Positions 52,718 through 62,429 are shown, counted from the stretch's first letter. The stretch: DNA of 64,000 bases from Oceaniferula flava (GCF_016811075.1 NZ_JAFBGL010000013.1:1-64000); one strand, 5' to 3'. Notes: generated by a model not told the origin, from the sequence alone. Program-made: numbers and translations.

Positions 52718-54022
52718 ATGAACGAACAAACAAAAATCCCCAAGCACAAACTCGGTCGGGCCACCCGACTGGCCACCACCGGCGTGCAAGTCGGGGTGAA
52801 TTATCTCAAGTATCAGACGCGCAAGGCGATCACTGGCAACGACGACAAATCGGAGTTCCATGAAACCACCGCCCGGCAGACCTACGATACCTTTAGCCAG
52901 CTCAAAGGTGGCCCGCTGAAACTGGCCCAGATGCTCAGTATGGATCGCAATCTGATCCCGGAGCAATACGTCGATGAATTTTCCAAAGCCCAATACAACG
53001 CACCACCGCTGACCTTCCCCCTGGTGGTGAATACCTTCAGGAAAGAAATGGGCAAACACCCGGACGAATTGTTCGAGCAGTTCACACGCAAGGCGGTGTC
53101 GGGAGCGTCAATCGGTCAGGTGCACCAGGCAGAAAAAGCCGACCAAAAATACGCCGTGAAGATTCAATATCCGGGGGTGGCGAATAGCTTGAAGTCGGAC
53201 TTGGCCATCGTCAAACCCCTCGCCATGCGCCTGTTCCAGCTGGATGCCAAATCACTCGATCCTTACATGATGGAGGTTCAGGAGAGATTGTTAGAGGAAA
53301 CCGACTACTGTCTGGAGCTTGAGCGATCGCTCGATCTGGTGCAGAACTCACAGAACCTACCACTGACTCGTTTCCCCAACTATTTCCCCGAGTTCAGCAG
53401 CAAACGCATCCTGACCATGGAATGGGTCGAGGGCATTCACCTGGATCAATACGCGGAGTCGGACGCACCGGCCGATGAAAAACAGCGGATTGCTCAGGCG
53501 CTTTGGGACTTTTACCACCACCAGATCCACCAGCTGCGCCTTTTCCATGCCGACCCCCATCCCGGCAATTTCAAGATCCACGAGGGCGAACTCTGGGTGC
53601 TCGATTTTGGCTGCACCAAGCAGCTCGGCGAGAGCTTCTACACCGACTACTTCTCGCTAATGAACCCAGAAGTGTTAGGCGATGATCAAGCCTTCCGTGG
53701 CGCACTGGAAAAAATCGGATTATTGTTAGGCTCCGATACCCCACAGCAGCGCGACAAGCTGACCTCGGTATTCAAGGAATCGGTCGAGCTCTTATCGAGA
53801 CCGTTCCTCGAGCAACCATTTGATTTTTCAAACCAAGCCTACTTCGATGAACTCGCCGACTTCGGCGAGCGCACCCGCCTAGACAAAGAGCTCAGCGATC
53901 TCAGCACCTCGCGGGGCAATGCCAACGCACTCTATTTAAACCGCACCTACTTCGGCCTCTATCATCTGGTCGGCAGCCTGAATGCCACCATCACCGCGAA
54001 GCTTCCGTCCTTCGCTGACTAA
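52718..54022 (+). CDS. ABC1/UbiB-family atypical kinase (AarF-like)
   Basis: 434 residues. Hallmarks: GPLKLAQMLSMD (KxGQ-type helix, here KLAQ), VSGASIGQVHQAE (the Ala/Ser-rich nucleotide loop), YAVKIQYPGV (catalytic Lys), EETDYCLELE and HADPHPGNFKIHEGELWVLDFG (catalytic and metal sites). UbiB/ABC1 proteins act as ATPases on membrane lipid or quinone metabolism. Standing between a TetR-like gene and two oxidoreductases, it probably belongs to a lipid or stress function rather than to the core ubiquinone pathway. Confidence 0.9.
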   Translation: MNEQTKIPKHKLGRATRLATTGVQVGVNYLKYQTRKAITGNDDKSEFHETTARQTYDTFSQLKGGPLKLAQMLSMDRNLIPEQYVDEFSKAQYNAPPLTFPLVVNTFRKEMGKHPDELFEQFTRKAVSGASIGQVHQAEKADQKYAVKIQYPGVANSLKSDLAIVKPLAMRLFQLDAKSLDPYMMEVQERLLEETDYCLELERSLDLVQNSQNLPLTRFPNYFPEFSSKRILTMEWVEGIHLDQYAESDAPADEKQRIAQALWDFYHHQIHQLRLFHADPHPGNFKIHEGELWVLDFGCTKQLGESFYTDYFSLMNPEVLGDDQAFRGALEKIGLLLGSDTPQQRDKLTSVFKESVELLSRPFLEQPFDFSNQAYFDELADFGERTRLDKELSDLSTSRGNANALYLNRTYFGLYHLVGSLNATITAKLPSFAD

Positions 54023-54023
54023 C

Positions 54024-55478
54024 ATGAAAATCCTAATCACCGGAGCCAACGGCTACATCGGCCTGCGGCTGCTCTCCGCCCTCAGCTCGACCGAGCACGA
54101 GGTGGTGGCGGTGGTGCGCAACAAGGATCGGCTCGATCAAAAAACGCTGGAGATGTTCGGCGATCGCTTGGAAATCGTAGAGCATGATTTCCTATCAAAA
54201 AGCTCCGATGCCACCTGCCCACCGGACATCGATGCCGCCTATTACCTGATTCACTCCATGGGCTCAGGTCCGGGGTTTGCCGCGAGGGAGGAACAGTGCG
54301 CAGAGCAGTTCATCCAGTGGCTGGCGCCCACCTCATGCCGCCAGATCATCTATCTATCCGGCATCATTCCGGATTCAAGAAAACTTTCCACCCACCTCGA
54401 GTCGCGGCAGCGGGTCGCGGATTTGCTTTCCCAGAGCAGCATCGCGCTCACCACCCTGCGGGCATCGATCATCGTCGGTTCCGGATCGGCGTCCTTTGAA
54501 ATCATCCGCGATCTGGTGGAGAAGTTGCCGGTGATGATCACCCCGCGCTGGACACGCACCCGCTGCCAACCGATCGCCATCCGCAATGTCATCGCCTACC
54601 TAACAGGTGTCTTGGCCAACGAAAAATGCCTGAATCAAAGCTTCGATATCGGCGGCCCGGACCAGCTGAGCTACCGCGATATGATGAAGCTGTATGCCGA
54701 CACCCGAGGGCTGGTCCGCCTGATCATCCCGGCGCCACTTTTCTCGCCCCGACTTTCCTCCTACTGGCTCAGCCTGGTCACGGCGACCAATTACCAGCTG
54801 GCCAAGGCGCTGGTAGGCAGTCTGCACATGGAAACCGTTTGTCGTGAGCATCAGATTCAGGAAATCATCCCCCAGGAACTGCTCAGCTATCAGCAAGCGA
54901 TCGAGTTAGCCTTTTCACGCATCGCCCAGAACCGGGTGCCATCGACCTGGTATGGCGCCATGTCCACCGGTAAACTTCGGCCCGACCAAATCCGTAACAT
55001 CCAGGTTCCGGAGTATGGGATTTTAGGCGATAGCCAAAGCGTGTCTCTAACCAGCAGCAGAAACGATGCTGTGGACGCGGTGTGGTCGATCGGTGGCAAA
55101 CGCGGCTGGCCGAGTATGACTTGGGCGTGGAAGCTGCGCGGGCTGATGGACAAGATGATCGGCGGCATCGGTATGCGCCGCGGCAGACGCAGCGCCACCG
55201 AACTGAAACCTGGCGATGCCCTGGACTTCTGGCGCGTGGTCGTGGCGGATCGGGACGCTGGCCGACTGATGCTCTACGCGGAAATGCGACTACCCGGCGA
55301 GGCTTGGTTAGAGTTTCAGGTCGATGGCGAGACACTCAAGCAGACCGCCACCTTCCGTCCGCTCGGCCTGATCGGTCGCGCTTACTGGTATGCCACCTTT
55401 CCCCTCCACCTCATCCTCTTTCCCCGCATGGCACGCCAGCTGGCGAGTGGATGGAAACCCCACGACCCAGCATCATGA
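54024..55478 (+). CDS. NAD(P)-binding oxidoreductase with C-terminal DUF2867-like domain
   Basis: 484 residues from the ATG at 54024, just after the kinase stop. An N-terminal Rossmann fold of the atypical SDR type (MKILITGANGYIGLRLLSAL, YYLIHSMGSG, IIYLSGI, LRASIIVGSGS) covers about 300 residues. The C-terminal 170 residues (GDALDFWRVVVADRDAGRLMLYAEM, GEAWLEF, YWYATFPLHLILFPRMA) match the DUF2867 type often fused to such domains. Its stop overlaps the start of the next SDR gene by ATGA. Confidence 0.85.
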   Translation: MKILITGANGYIGLRLLSALSSTEHEVVAVVRNKDRLDQKTLEMFGDRLEIVEHDFLSKSSDATCPPDIDAAYYLIHSMGSGPGFAAREEQCAEQFIQWLAPTSCRQIIYLSGIIPDSRKLSTHLESRQRVADLLSQSSIALTTLRASIIVGSGSASFEIIRDLVEKLPVMITPRWTRTRCQPIAIRNVIAYLTGVLANEKCLNQSFDIGGPDQLSYRDMMKLYADTRGLVRLIIPAPLFSPRLSSYWLSLVTATNYQLAKALVGSLHMETVCREHQIQEIIPQELLSYQQAIELAFSRIAQNRVPSTWYGAMSTGKLRPDQIRNIQVPEYGILGDSQSVSLTSSRNDAVDAVWSIGGKRGWPSMTWAWKLRGLMDKMIGGIGMRRGRRSATELKPGDALDFWRVVVADRDAGRLMLYAEMRLPGEAWLEFQVDGETLKQTATFRPLGLIGRAYWYATFPLHLILFPRMARQLASGWKPHDPAS

Positions 55479-56152
55479 AAACGACCCTCATCATCGGCGG
55501 CAATTCCGGCATCGGAGAGAAGCTGGCGCAGCAGCTACAACGCGACGGCCATCAGGTCCTCACCGCCAGCCGTCAGCCATCGAACTTTGATCATCAAGTC
55601 TACGATGCCACCAGCGCAGATAGCCTCGAACTGCCGGAAAAGTTAGACGGCCTGGTATACTGCCCCGGATCCATCACCCTGAAGCCCTTCCACCGATTGA
55701 GCCAAGAAGAGATGATGAATGAATGGAAACTCAACGCGCTTGGAGCTGCGCACAGCGTGCAGCAGGCTTTGCCGTCGCTCAAGCAGGCGGAACATGCCTC
55801 GGTGGTGATGTTTTCCACCGTGGCAGTGCAGACCGGCTTGCCCTTCCACGCCTCCATCGCCATGGCCAAGGGCGCGGTGGAAGGCCTGACGCGGGCACTC
55901 GCCGCCGAGCTCTCACCCGCCATCCGCGTGAATGCCATTGCGCCGTCACTGACCGATACCCAGCTCGCCGAACCCTTGCTCAACTCCGATCAAAAACGCC
56001 AAGCGTCCGCAGAGAGGCATCCGCTGAAACGTGTCGGCATGCCCAGCGAGATCGCCAGTCTGGCGGCGTGGTTGTTATCAGACGACGCCCGCTTCATGAC
56101 CGGCCAGATCCTCCACGCCGATGGCGGCATGAGCAGCGTCAGAACGTTCTAA
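55475..56152 (+). CDS. Short-chain dehydrogenase-like protein without the catalytic Tyr
   Basis: 225 residues. The glycine motif is TLIIGGNSGIGEKL, then NALGAAHSVQQAL and MFSTVAVQTGLPFHASIAMAKGAVEGL. In the active-site position normally written Y-x3-K this protein has I-x3-K (IAMAK), so the catalytic Tyr is absent while the Lys remains. The C-terminal DTQLAEPLL and ADGGMSSV are normal for SDRs. It starts within the stop codon of the previous gene. It may use different chemistry or be a binding protein. Confidence 0.85.
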   Translation: MKTTLIIGGNSGIGEKLAQQLQRDGHQVLTASRQPSNFDHQVYDATSADSLELPEKLDGLVYCPGSITLKPFHRLSQEEMMNEWKLNALGAAHSVQQALPSLKQAEHASVVMFSTVAVQTGLPFHASIAMAKGAVEGLTRALAAELSPAIRVNAIAPSLTDTQLAEPLLNSDQKRQASAERHPLKRVGMPSEIASLAAWLLSDDARFMTGQILHADGGMSSVRTF

Positions 56153-57345
56153 CTTTGCTCCGCAGTGATCGAGCCAAGCCCCCTGCCCATCCGGAAATCG
56201 TGCAGGCGTGACCGCAGCGAGTTGGCCACCTCGTTTCCGGCGATTTTCTCGAGCAACTTGCGCTCTCTAGCCGACACCCGACCGTCAATAATCGCGGCCA
56301 TGGCAAAAACATCCACCGCCACCCGGCGCTCCACTTCATCGAGTCCGTCCAAGCTTTGCTGAAAGCGAGCTCTGTCCTCAGGCTCGTCGGTGACTTTCAC
56401 GCCGGAACGTTGTCGCATCCATACCAGCATTTGCAGATGGTTCGGGTGCAGGTCCCTGCTGGCGGCGACACAGCAGCCCACCGCACGCTGCGCACTGGCG
56501 GCTAGCTCTGGACTGGCATTTTCTAACATCACAGGCAGCGATTCCAAAATGGCCGAGGGCCCAATCGCCCGCACCCGCGCTTCACGCAGCACCCAGAAAC
56601 AGATCACCGCATTCCAAATGGCGGTCACCGGCACCGCGACAAATTCCAGCCACGCCCGCGCCGCTCCTCGGGCAAAAATCTTCCGGATCAATACCTTCGC
56701 CAGCGCATTGGAGACCAGAACCTTCCCCTTATACATCAGCACACCTAACAAGATCTTGAGCTTCGACGCTTCGCGAAATGGATTCACGTAGGGGTCGCTG
56801 TCGGGTGGATTCGGCAACTCCATCGCCGCCCGCACCATCACCCCGGCCATCGCCGACCGGTCGTCACCCTCCGGAAAGAGTTCGACGTCGCAGGCATTGG
56901 AAATCCGGTGCACCGCACGAAGTGAATCGTAATAAAGAAATCCCACCTCAAGCATCGCCGCCAGCGCAGAAACACCACCAAAGAGCAGCCAGTAGTTGAT
57001 CTTATTGTCGGGGAACCATTGCTCGGCATAGACCGCCGCGATGGCTGCCGCACAGGCCGAAAGCGCACCGACCAGCCCCGCGCGAAAGACGGTCCAGCGC
57101 ACGATGTTTCTGAGTTGCAGCTGCTCTTCATCGGTCAACACCCGCTGATCTTCCAGGCTGGTGCCATCCGGACATGTCGGCCCCATCCGCCGCAGCAGAG
57201 CATGGCCGGCTTTCTCAAGCGGCCCGGCCTTACTGACCACTTCAACGTCGCTATCCTTCATAAATTTTTCCGAGGCTTCGTCGCCTATGCCACGTTTCAA
57301 TCGACCTGTTTCCTCAGACCAATCGATGATGACTCGCTGATGCAT
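56149..57345 (-). CDS. Large membrane protein of unknown function
   Basis: 398 residues. Two clear membrane segments (FRAGLVGALSACAAAIAAVYA and YWLLFGGVSALAAMLEVGFLYY) near residues 90-145 and another hydrophobic region around 245-265 (FVAVPVTAIWNAVICFWVL). The C-terminal 100 residues are helical and soluble (RFQQSLDGLDEVERRVAVDVFAMAAIIDG). No enzyme motif seen and I cannot name a family. Its stop overlaps the convergent SDR gene by 4 bp. Confidence 0.65.
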   Translation of the reverse strand: MHQRVIIDWSEETGRLKRGIGDEASEKFMKDSDVEVVSKAGPLEKAGHALLRRMGPTCPDGTSLEDQRVLTDEEQLQLRNIVRWTVFRAGLVGALSACAAAIAAVYAEQWFPDNKINYWLLFGGVSALAAMLEVGFLYYDSLRAVHRISNACDVELFPEGDDRSAMAGVMVRAAMELPNPPDSDPYVNPFREASKLKILLGVLMYKGKVLVSNALAKVLIRKIFARGAARAWLEFVAVPVTAIWNAVICFWVLREARVRAIGPSAILESLPVMLENASPELAASAQRAVGCCVAASRDLHPNHLQMLVWMRQRSGVKVTDEPEDRARFQQSLDGLDEVERRVAVDVFAMAAIIDGRVSARERKLLEKIAGNEVANSLRSRLHDFRMGRGLGSITAEQS

Positions 57346-57439
57346 AGGTCAATCACACGCTCATGCACAGGAACAAATCGCCATTGACATCTTGTGCCAA
57401 CAGCGAATTCTGATGGCGCTGACTTATTGGCTCTTTCTT

Positions 57440-58969
57440 ATGAAACAACTCATCCTCACTCTCGTCCTCGGCGTGGCATCGGCACTGCCGACCATGGCCA
57501 ACGTTTCCATGCCCTCATTTTTCTCAGACGGCATGGTCCTGCAACAGCAATCCAACGCCAAGGTATGGGGTTGGGCAAAACCTAACACTCAGGTCAGCGC
57601 CAGCTTTGCGGGGAAAAAGTCCACCGCCACCACTGACAAGTCCGGCAAATGGACCATCACCTTCGATGCGCTGAAAGCGACCACTCAAGGCGAAGAACTC
57701 AGCATCACCGTGGGCGACGAGACCAAGGTCATCAAGGATGTTGTGGTCGGCGAAGTCTGGATCGCCAGCGGGCAGTCGAACATGGAGTGGTCCATTCAAC
57801 GGCTCGGCGGCGAAACGGCTGACGTTCAGGCCAAGGACGACCTCCTCAGAGTCTACGTCTCCAGAAACGTCACCTCCGATCAACCTGTCAAAGATTTCCC
57901 CGGCAAGTGGCTCAGCACCAAGCCGGCAAACACGCCGAAATTCACCGCCGTGGGTTACTACTACGCCAAGGCACTGCGTGAAAAACTCAATGTGCCCGTC
58001 GGCATCATCGAGTGCGCCTGGGGCGGCAAACGCATCGAGCCATTCATCAGCGATGCTTCCATGAAGCAGGCGAAGGACCTGCAATACCTCGTGGAGGCCA
58101 AGGCCAATGCCATCAAGCGCTACTCCCCTGAAGCCGCCCAAAAACGCCAGGACCAAGTAATTGCCAAGTGGAAACAACGACTCGCCGCCTGGGAAAAAAC
58201 CAAGAAGGGACGCCAGCCAAGAAAACCGCAAATGCCACCGGCACCTGCATTCAGCAGTCGACTACACTCAACGATTTATAACGGCATGATTGCTCCCATC
58301 GCCGGTTACTCCGCCAAAGGAGCCATCTGGTATCAGGGTGAATCCAACGCCAACGACAAGTCCGCCCACGATTACTCCGAGCTGCTGAAACTGCTCATCC
58401 GCGACTGGCAGAAACAATGGGACAGCAAGCTCTCCTTTTACTACGTCCAACTCGCCAACTTCGGCCAAACAGAACGCCTCGGCTGGGTCCCTGTGCAGGA
58501 TGAAATGCGCCAGCTGCTCGACGATCCGGAGATGGAAGACACCCACATCGGTATGGCGGTGATCAACGACATCGGCAACCTGACCAACATTCACCCATCG
58601 AACAAGATCGACGTCGGTCAGCGTCTCGCACGCTGGGCGCTACACCAGGATTACGGGTTCCGTGACATCATCGTTTCCGGTCCGCTCTACGCCTCCAGCG
58701 AGGTTTCCGGCACGACCATGACCATCCACTTCAACCACGCCAAGGGCCTGAAAACAAGAGACGGCAAAGCCCCCGGTGCCTTTGAGTTGCTCGACAGCCA
58801 AGGTAAATGGCTCCCGGCCGAAGCCAAGATCAAGGGCGACACCGTGGTGCTGCACAACGATCAAATCAAGAAGCCCACCCAAGCACGTTACGCCTGGAAC
58901 ATCCTCGCCGAAGGAGCCAATTTGGTGAACGGCGAAGACCTACCGACCAGCTGCTTCACCACCAAGTAA
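57440..58969 (+). CDS. Secreted sialate O-acetylesterase (SGNH/SASA domain)
   Basis: 509 residues from the ATG at 57440, which begins a signal peptide (LILTLVLGVASALPTMA). The first part (MPSFFSDGMVLQQQSNAKVWGWA) is the family's N-terminal beta domain. The catalytic Ser is in WIASGQSNMEW. AIWYQGESNAND, which follows near residue 300, is a second conserved block, and the Asp/His pair lies further on (NDIGNLTNIHPSNK). It removes O-acetyl groups from sialic acid or similar sugars and suits polysaccharide scavenging. Standalone. Confidence 0.9.
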   Translation: MKQLILTLVLGVASALPTMANVSMPSFFSDGMVLQQQSNAKVWGWAKPNTQVSASFAGKKSTATTDKSGKWTITFDALKATTQGEELSITVGDETKVIKDVVVGEVWIASGQSNMEWSIQRLGGETADVQAKDDLLRVYVSRNVTSDQPVKDFPGKWLSTKPANTPKFTAVGYYYAKALREKLNVPVGIIECAWGGKRIEPFISDASMKQAKDLQYLVEAKANAIKRYSPEAAQKRQDQVIAKWKQRLAAWEKTKKGRQPRKPQMPPAPAFSSRLHSTIYNGMIAPIAGYSAKGAIWYQGESNANDKSAHDYSELLKLLIRDWQKQWDSKLSFYYVQLANFGQTERLGWVPVQDEMRQLLDDPEMEDTHIGMAVINDIGNLTNIHPSNKIDVGQRLARWALHQDYGFRDIIVSGPLYASSEVSGTTMTIHFNHAKGLKTRDGKAPGAFELLDSQGKWLPAEAKIKGDTVVLHNDQIKKPTQARYAWNILAEGANLVNGEDLPTSCFTTK

Positions 58970-59019
58970 ACCCGGCAACCGCTCTAACGCTGGTGCTGCT
59001 CCTTTTGCGAACCACCAGC

Positions 59020-60063
59020 TTATCGAGCCACCAGCGATTGCATCTCGATCACCGCGAAGTCGTCATCCATCCAATCGACATTGGTGGTGGTGATCAGCTT
59101 TTGCGCCTGCTTGGGCAAGGCCGCCATCAGCGCGTTGCGGCGACTTGGGTCGAGCTCGCCAAAGATGTCATCGAGCAGGTAAATCGGCAGCCGTCCGGCT
59201 TGTTTTTGCAGCAGCTCACCCTGGGCCAGTTTCATCGAGAGTGCCAAAGTCCGCTGTTGGCCTTCGCTGGCAAAATCATTCGCAGCCATGCCATTGATCG
59301 TCAGCCGCAGCTCATCGCGGTGCGGCCCGGCCACTGTCTGGCCGAGGCGGCGTTCGCGTTCGGCGGTCATTTCCAAACTTGCCGCAAGGTCATCGCCGGA
59401 GCCGGCTACGTATTCCAGACCGACCCGTTCATCGCAGGAACTGACGGTCGCTTGCGAGGTCGATGCCTCAGGTTCTAACAACGCCACCAATTGCTTCCGC
59501 GACGAGGTCAGATAGTTCCCATGCTGAACTAACAGCCCGCTGTAAGCAGCCAGCTCATCCTCTCTAGGGAATTGGTCTTTGAGCAGGAGATTGCGCGCCT
59601 TCAGGACACGTTGATAGCGGTGCAAGTGATCGCGGTAGACCGGGTCGACCTGGCATCCCAAGAAATCGAGATAGCGTTGTCGCACCTTGGCCGAGCCGCG
59701 CACCAGCTCCAGATCGTCATTGCCCATCCACACCACCAGACCACCCGCTCGCAGGTAGTCGCCCTGCTTTACCACGGCTTCATCGTCCACCTTCATGGTC
59801 AGCCCCTTGCGTGCGGCAAAGCGGACTTGGCGATCGCTTTCCCAGCAGTCGCCAGCGATACCAAACCCCGGCGTCTCCACCTGCACCATCCGCCCCATCC
59901 GCGAGCTGCGGGGCGATTGCAATCGGACCAGCACGCAGACCGCTTCCAGAATCGACGTCTTCCCCATCGCATTCGAACCGACGAATACAGCGCCCGATGC
60001 CGGCACTTCGAGAGCCAAGGCATCAAAGCAACGGAAGTTCTGAAGTCGGAGTGAGCTGAGCAC
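59020..60063 (-). CDS. recF: DNA replication and repair protein RecF
   Basis: 347 residues. SMC-like ATPase: the first block LRLQNFRCFDALALEVP, Walker A GSNAMGKTSILEAV, signature FASEGQQRTLALSMKLAQ, Walker B PIYLLDDIFGELDP. RecF loads RecA at gaps through RecOR. It is not next to dnaN or gyrB as in many genomes. Its plus-strand overlap frames are shadows. Confidence 0.93.
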   Translation of the reverse strand: MLSSLRLQNFRCFDALALEVPASGAVFVGSNAMGKTSILEAVCVLVRLQSPRSSRMGRMVQVETPGFGIAGDCWESDRQVRFAARKGLTMKVDDEAVVKQGDYLRAGGLVVWMGNDDLELVRGSAKVRQRYLDFLGCQVDPVYRDHLHRYQRVLKARNLLLKDQFPREDELAAYSGLLVQHGNYLTSSRKQLVALLEPEASTSQATVSSCDERVGLEYVAGSGDDLAASLEMTAERERRLGQTVAGPHRDELRLTINGMAANDFASEGQQRTLALSMKLAQGELLQKQAGRLPIYLLDDIFGELDPSRRNALMAALPKQAQKLITTTNVDWMDDDFAVIEMQSLVAR

Positions 60064-60260
60064 GCGCGGATGGTAGGTTTTAACGCATAAATTCCAAATT
60101 CCAAATTCAGCGAAATCAAGCGAGCCGAATCATCGTGTCAGCCAGTCCGCATTCTATTCTTGATCCCCCGCCGGATCAGGGAATGATGTCGCCATGGATC
60201 GCCCGCTCGACTTCTGACGGCGGGCCGTCAGCCATCAACCTTTTACCATCCACTACCATC

Positions 60261-60716
60261 ATGAGTTCTCTGACCAACACCATTCTCGAAGATATGAAAA
60301 CTGCCATGCGCGAGCGCAACAAGGCAGCCCTCAACGTCCTCCGCGCCCTGAAAACAGCAATCACCAATGCCGCCATCGAAAAATCCGGTGCCGGCACCGA
60401 GCTGCCCGATAACGAAGTGATCAACATCATCCGTAAGCAGATCAAACAGCGCCAAGACTCCATCGAGCAATTCGAAAACGCAGGTCGTGCCGAGCTGGCC
60501 GAGACGGAAAAGGAAGAAATCATCGTGCTGGAAACCTACCTCCCCGCAGCTATGAGCCAGGAGGAAATCGAAGCCGCCGTCGATGCCGCCATCGCCGAGT
60601 CCGCCGCAGAATCCCGCAAGGACATCGGCAAGGTGATGAACATTCTGCAGGAAAAAACCGGAGGACGTGCCGATGGCAAAACGCTCTCCCAGGCCGTGAT
60701 GAAGCGCCTTTCCTAA
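60261..60716 (+). CDS. GatB/YqeY domain protein
   Basis: 151 residues from the ATG at 60261 (the frame opens earlier without homology). SLTNTILEDMKTAMRERNKAALNVLRALKTAI starts the family, with ELPDNEVINIIRKQIKQRQDSIEQF in the middle and a C-terminal tail like that of GatB (DIGKVMNILQEKTGGRADGKTLS). YqeY proteins have an unresolved role linked to tRNA-dependent amidation. It lies 18 bp upstream of ispD. Confidence 0.9.
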   Translation: MSSLTNTILEDMKTAMRERNKAALNVLRALKTAITNAAIEKSGAGTELPDNEVINIIRKQIKQRQDSIEQFENAGRAELAETEKEEIIVLETYLPAAMSQEEIEAAVDAAIAESAAESRKDIGKVMNILQEKTGGRADGKTLSQAVMKRLS

Positions 60717-60734
60717 CCGCGACATTCTCCCCCC

Positions 60735-61403
60735 GTGAAATTTGCCGCCATCATCGTCGCCGCTGGATCGAGTCGGCGTATGGGCTTTGACAAACTGCTC
60801 GCCGACTTCGCAGGCAAGCCGGTGCTGCAACGCAGCATCGAGGCCTTTGCCGCCTGTTCCGAGGTCAGTGAGATCGTTGTCGTCTGCCCCGAAGCCCGCT
60901 TTGATGAACTCGACGTCGAGTTCTCCGAGCAGCTGATTCAGCGTGTCGACGGCGGCACCGACCGCCACGACTCGGTAGCCTCCGGTCTGGCCGTGCTCGC
61001 GGGCGACACCGACTTCATCGCGGTGCACGATGGCGCCCGACCATTAATTTCGGTGGAGCAAATCCGCAAGGTTCTGCAATCGGCCAGCGAACACGGTGCG
61101 GCCGCCTCGGCGCGCCCGGTCACCGAGACCGTCAAACGTGCCGACGAACATGGCATGGTCTCGGCAGCCGTCAGCCGCGACGACCTCTGGCTGATGGAGA
61201 CGCCGCAAATTTTCCAAGCCGAGTTACTGTTCAAGGCTTACCGACAAGTGCAGGAATCCGGCGCACGCGTCACCGATGAAGTTTCCGCCATGGAACTCAT
61301 CGGTCAGCCGGTCAAGCTGGTCACCAACGACAGCACCAACCCAAAAATCACCTACCCGGCTGATATCGAGCAGGCGCAAAAACATCTGCCCGCATCCACG
61401 TGA
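60735..61403 (+). CDS. ispD: 2-C-methyl-D-erythritol 4-phosphate cytidylyltransferase
   Basis: 222 residues beginning at GTG 60735. It has the nucleotidyl-binding AAIIVAAGSSRRMG, GTDRHDSVASGL, VHDGARPLI and TDEVSAMEL motifs of IspD. It forms CDP-methylerythritol in the non-mevalonate isoprenoid pathway. Co-transcribed with the YqeY gene. Confidence 0.94.
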   Translation: MKFAAIIVAAGSSRRMGFDKLLADFAGKPVLQRSIEAFAACSEVSEIVVVCPEARFDELDVEFSEQLIQRVDGGTDRHDSVASGLAVLAGDTDFIAVHDGARPLISVEQIRKVLQSASEHGAAASARPVTETVKRADEHGMVSAAVSRDDLWLMETPQIFQAELLFKAYRQVQESGARVTDEVSAMELIGQPVKLVTNDSTNPKITYPADIEQAQKHLPAST

Positions 61404-61644
61404 TGACGCAGAGCTGATCGATCGTCAGACCTCATCGCACGCGTCCCTCATCGTGGGGGAAGGCTCGCCGCATGCGACTCAGTTAAAGCCTCTGGCCTCT
61501 GCGAGCAGCTCGCGGGCCGACCACTGCATGTGGATTTGGCATAACTTCTTGTGGGCTGCACAACATTTACATCAGCGCTCACAGCTTGTTTTATGTGAAT
61601 GAAGATCATGGTTAACATGACCATCAATCAATAAAACCAACCAC

Positions 61645-62301
61645 ATGAAAATCATCACGCCATTCGCATCCATCGGTTTAGCGGTCTTGTCGCTAAGCAG
61701 CGTCTCGCACGCAGCCATCACCGTCATCAACTCAGATTTCAGCGCTCAATCGCTCGGCGACAACAGCTGGGCCGCCACCACTGTCGATACGATCGACGGC
61801 TGGACATTCACCGGCTCGACCAGCGGAAGCGTCAATATTTTGGCAGACGGAGAACCCGCAGTCACATCGAACTCAGGAAAAGCAGCTGGCGACCAATACG
61901 TCGTCTTCAACGAAGGTGGTTCGGCCACGGGAGGGACGCTCTACCAAACGATCACCGGGCTCACCATTGGGCAGCAGTATGAGGTTTCCTTCGAAGTGAT
62001 TGAAATGTTCAACGGCAACAACAACGTGGCTCGCATCAATGGCGACTTCAACAGCTTGGGGAGTTCCATTGGCTCGGGTGTCGGCACCGACCTCACCATT
62101 GGCGATGGCGGAACGGTCTCTACGTTCACCTTCACAGCCACCGATGCCGAAGGTGTTCTAACCTTCACTGATGCCTCTGACGGGACCTCCGGAATCGACA
62201 CAGGACTCGACAACATCAGCATCACCGCGGTGCCAGAACCCGGCTCTGCAGCACTTCTCGGCCTAGGCGGACTGGCCTTGCTGTTACGCCGACGCAAGTA
62301 A
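61645..62301 (+). CDS. PEP-CTERM sorting domain protein 5
   Basis: 218 residues. Signal peptide (SIGLAVLSLSSVSHAA), then a beta-sandwich resembling DUF642/carbohydrate-binding domains: VINSDFSAQSLGDNSW, IDGWTFTGSTSGSVNI, DQYVVFNEGGSA and TLYQTITGLTIGQQYEVSFEV. Tail VPEPGSAALLGLGGLALLL plus RRRK. Surface protein. Far from the four-gene cluster and with a different tail and terminator. Confidence 0.85.
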   Translation: MKIITPFASIGLAVLSLSSVSHAAITVINSDFSAQSLGDNSWAATTVDTIDGWTFTGSTSGSVNILADGEPAVTSNSGKAAGDQYVVFNEGGSATGGTLYQTITGLTIGQQYEVSFEVIEMFNGNNNVARINGDFNSLGSSIGSGVGTDLTIGDGGTVSTFTFTATDAEGVLTFTDASDGTSGIDTGLDNISITAVPEPGSAALLGLGGLALLLRRRK

Positions 62302-62334
62302 GGCCACATCTGCACACTCACCACTTTTCTCACA

Positions 62335-62378
62335 CGTCACCTCACACGGCTTTACTTGCCTGGGAGGTGGCGTTTTTT
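62335..62378 (+). terminator. Terminator of PEP-CTERM gene 5
   Basis: CGTCACCTC (62335-62343) pairs with GAGGTGGCG (62364-62372) over 9 bp with one wobble, loop of 20 nt, then six T. Confidence 0.8.
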
Positions 62379-62429
62379 GTGCCACGCTCAAACCGGTGGA
62401 GGGTAGCGCGATGACAAGGGCTTAAACGC

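Noticed and set aside
61510-61535. Sigma-54-like TTGGCATAACTTCTTGTG upstream of PEP-CTERM gene 5
   Set aside because: The GG and GC elements are not at the required 10-bp spacing, and no similar motif precedes the other PEP-CTERM genes.
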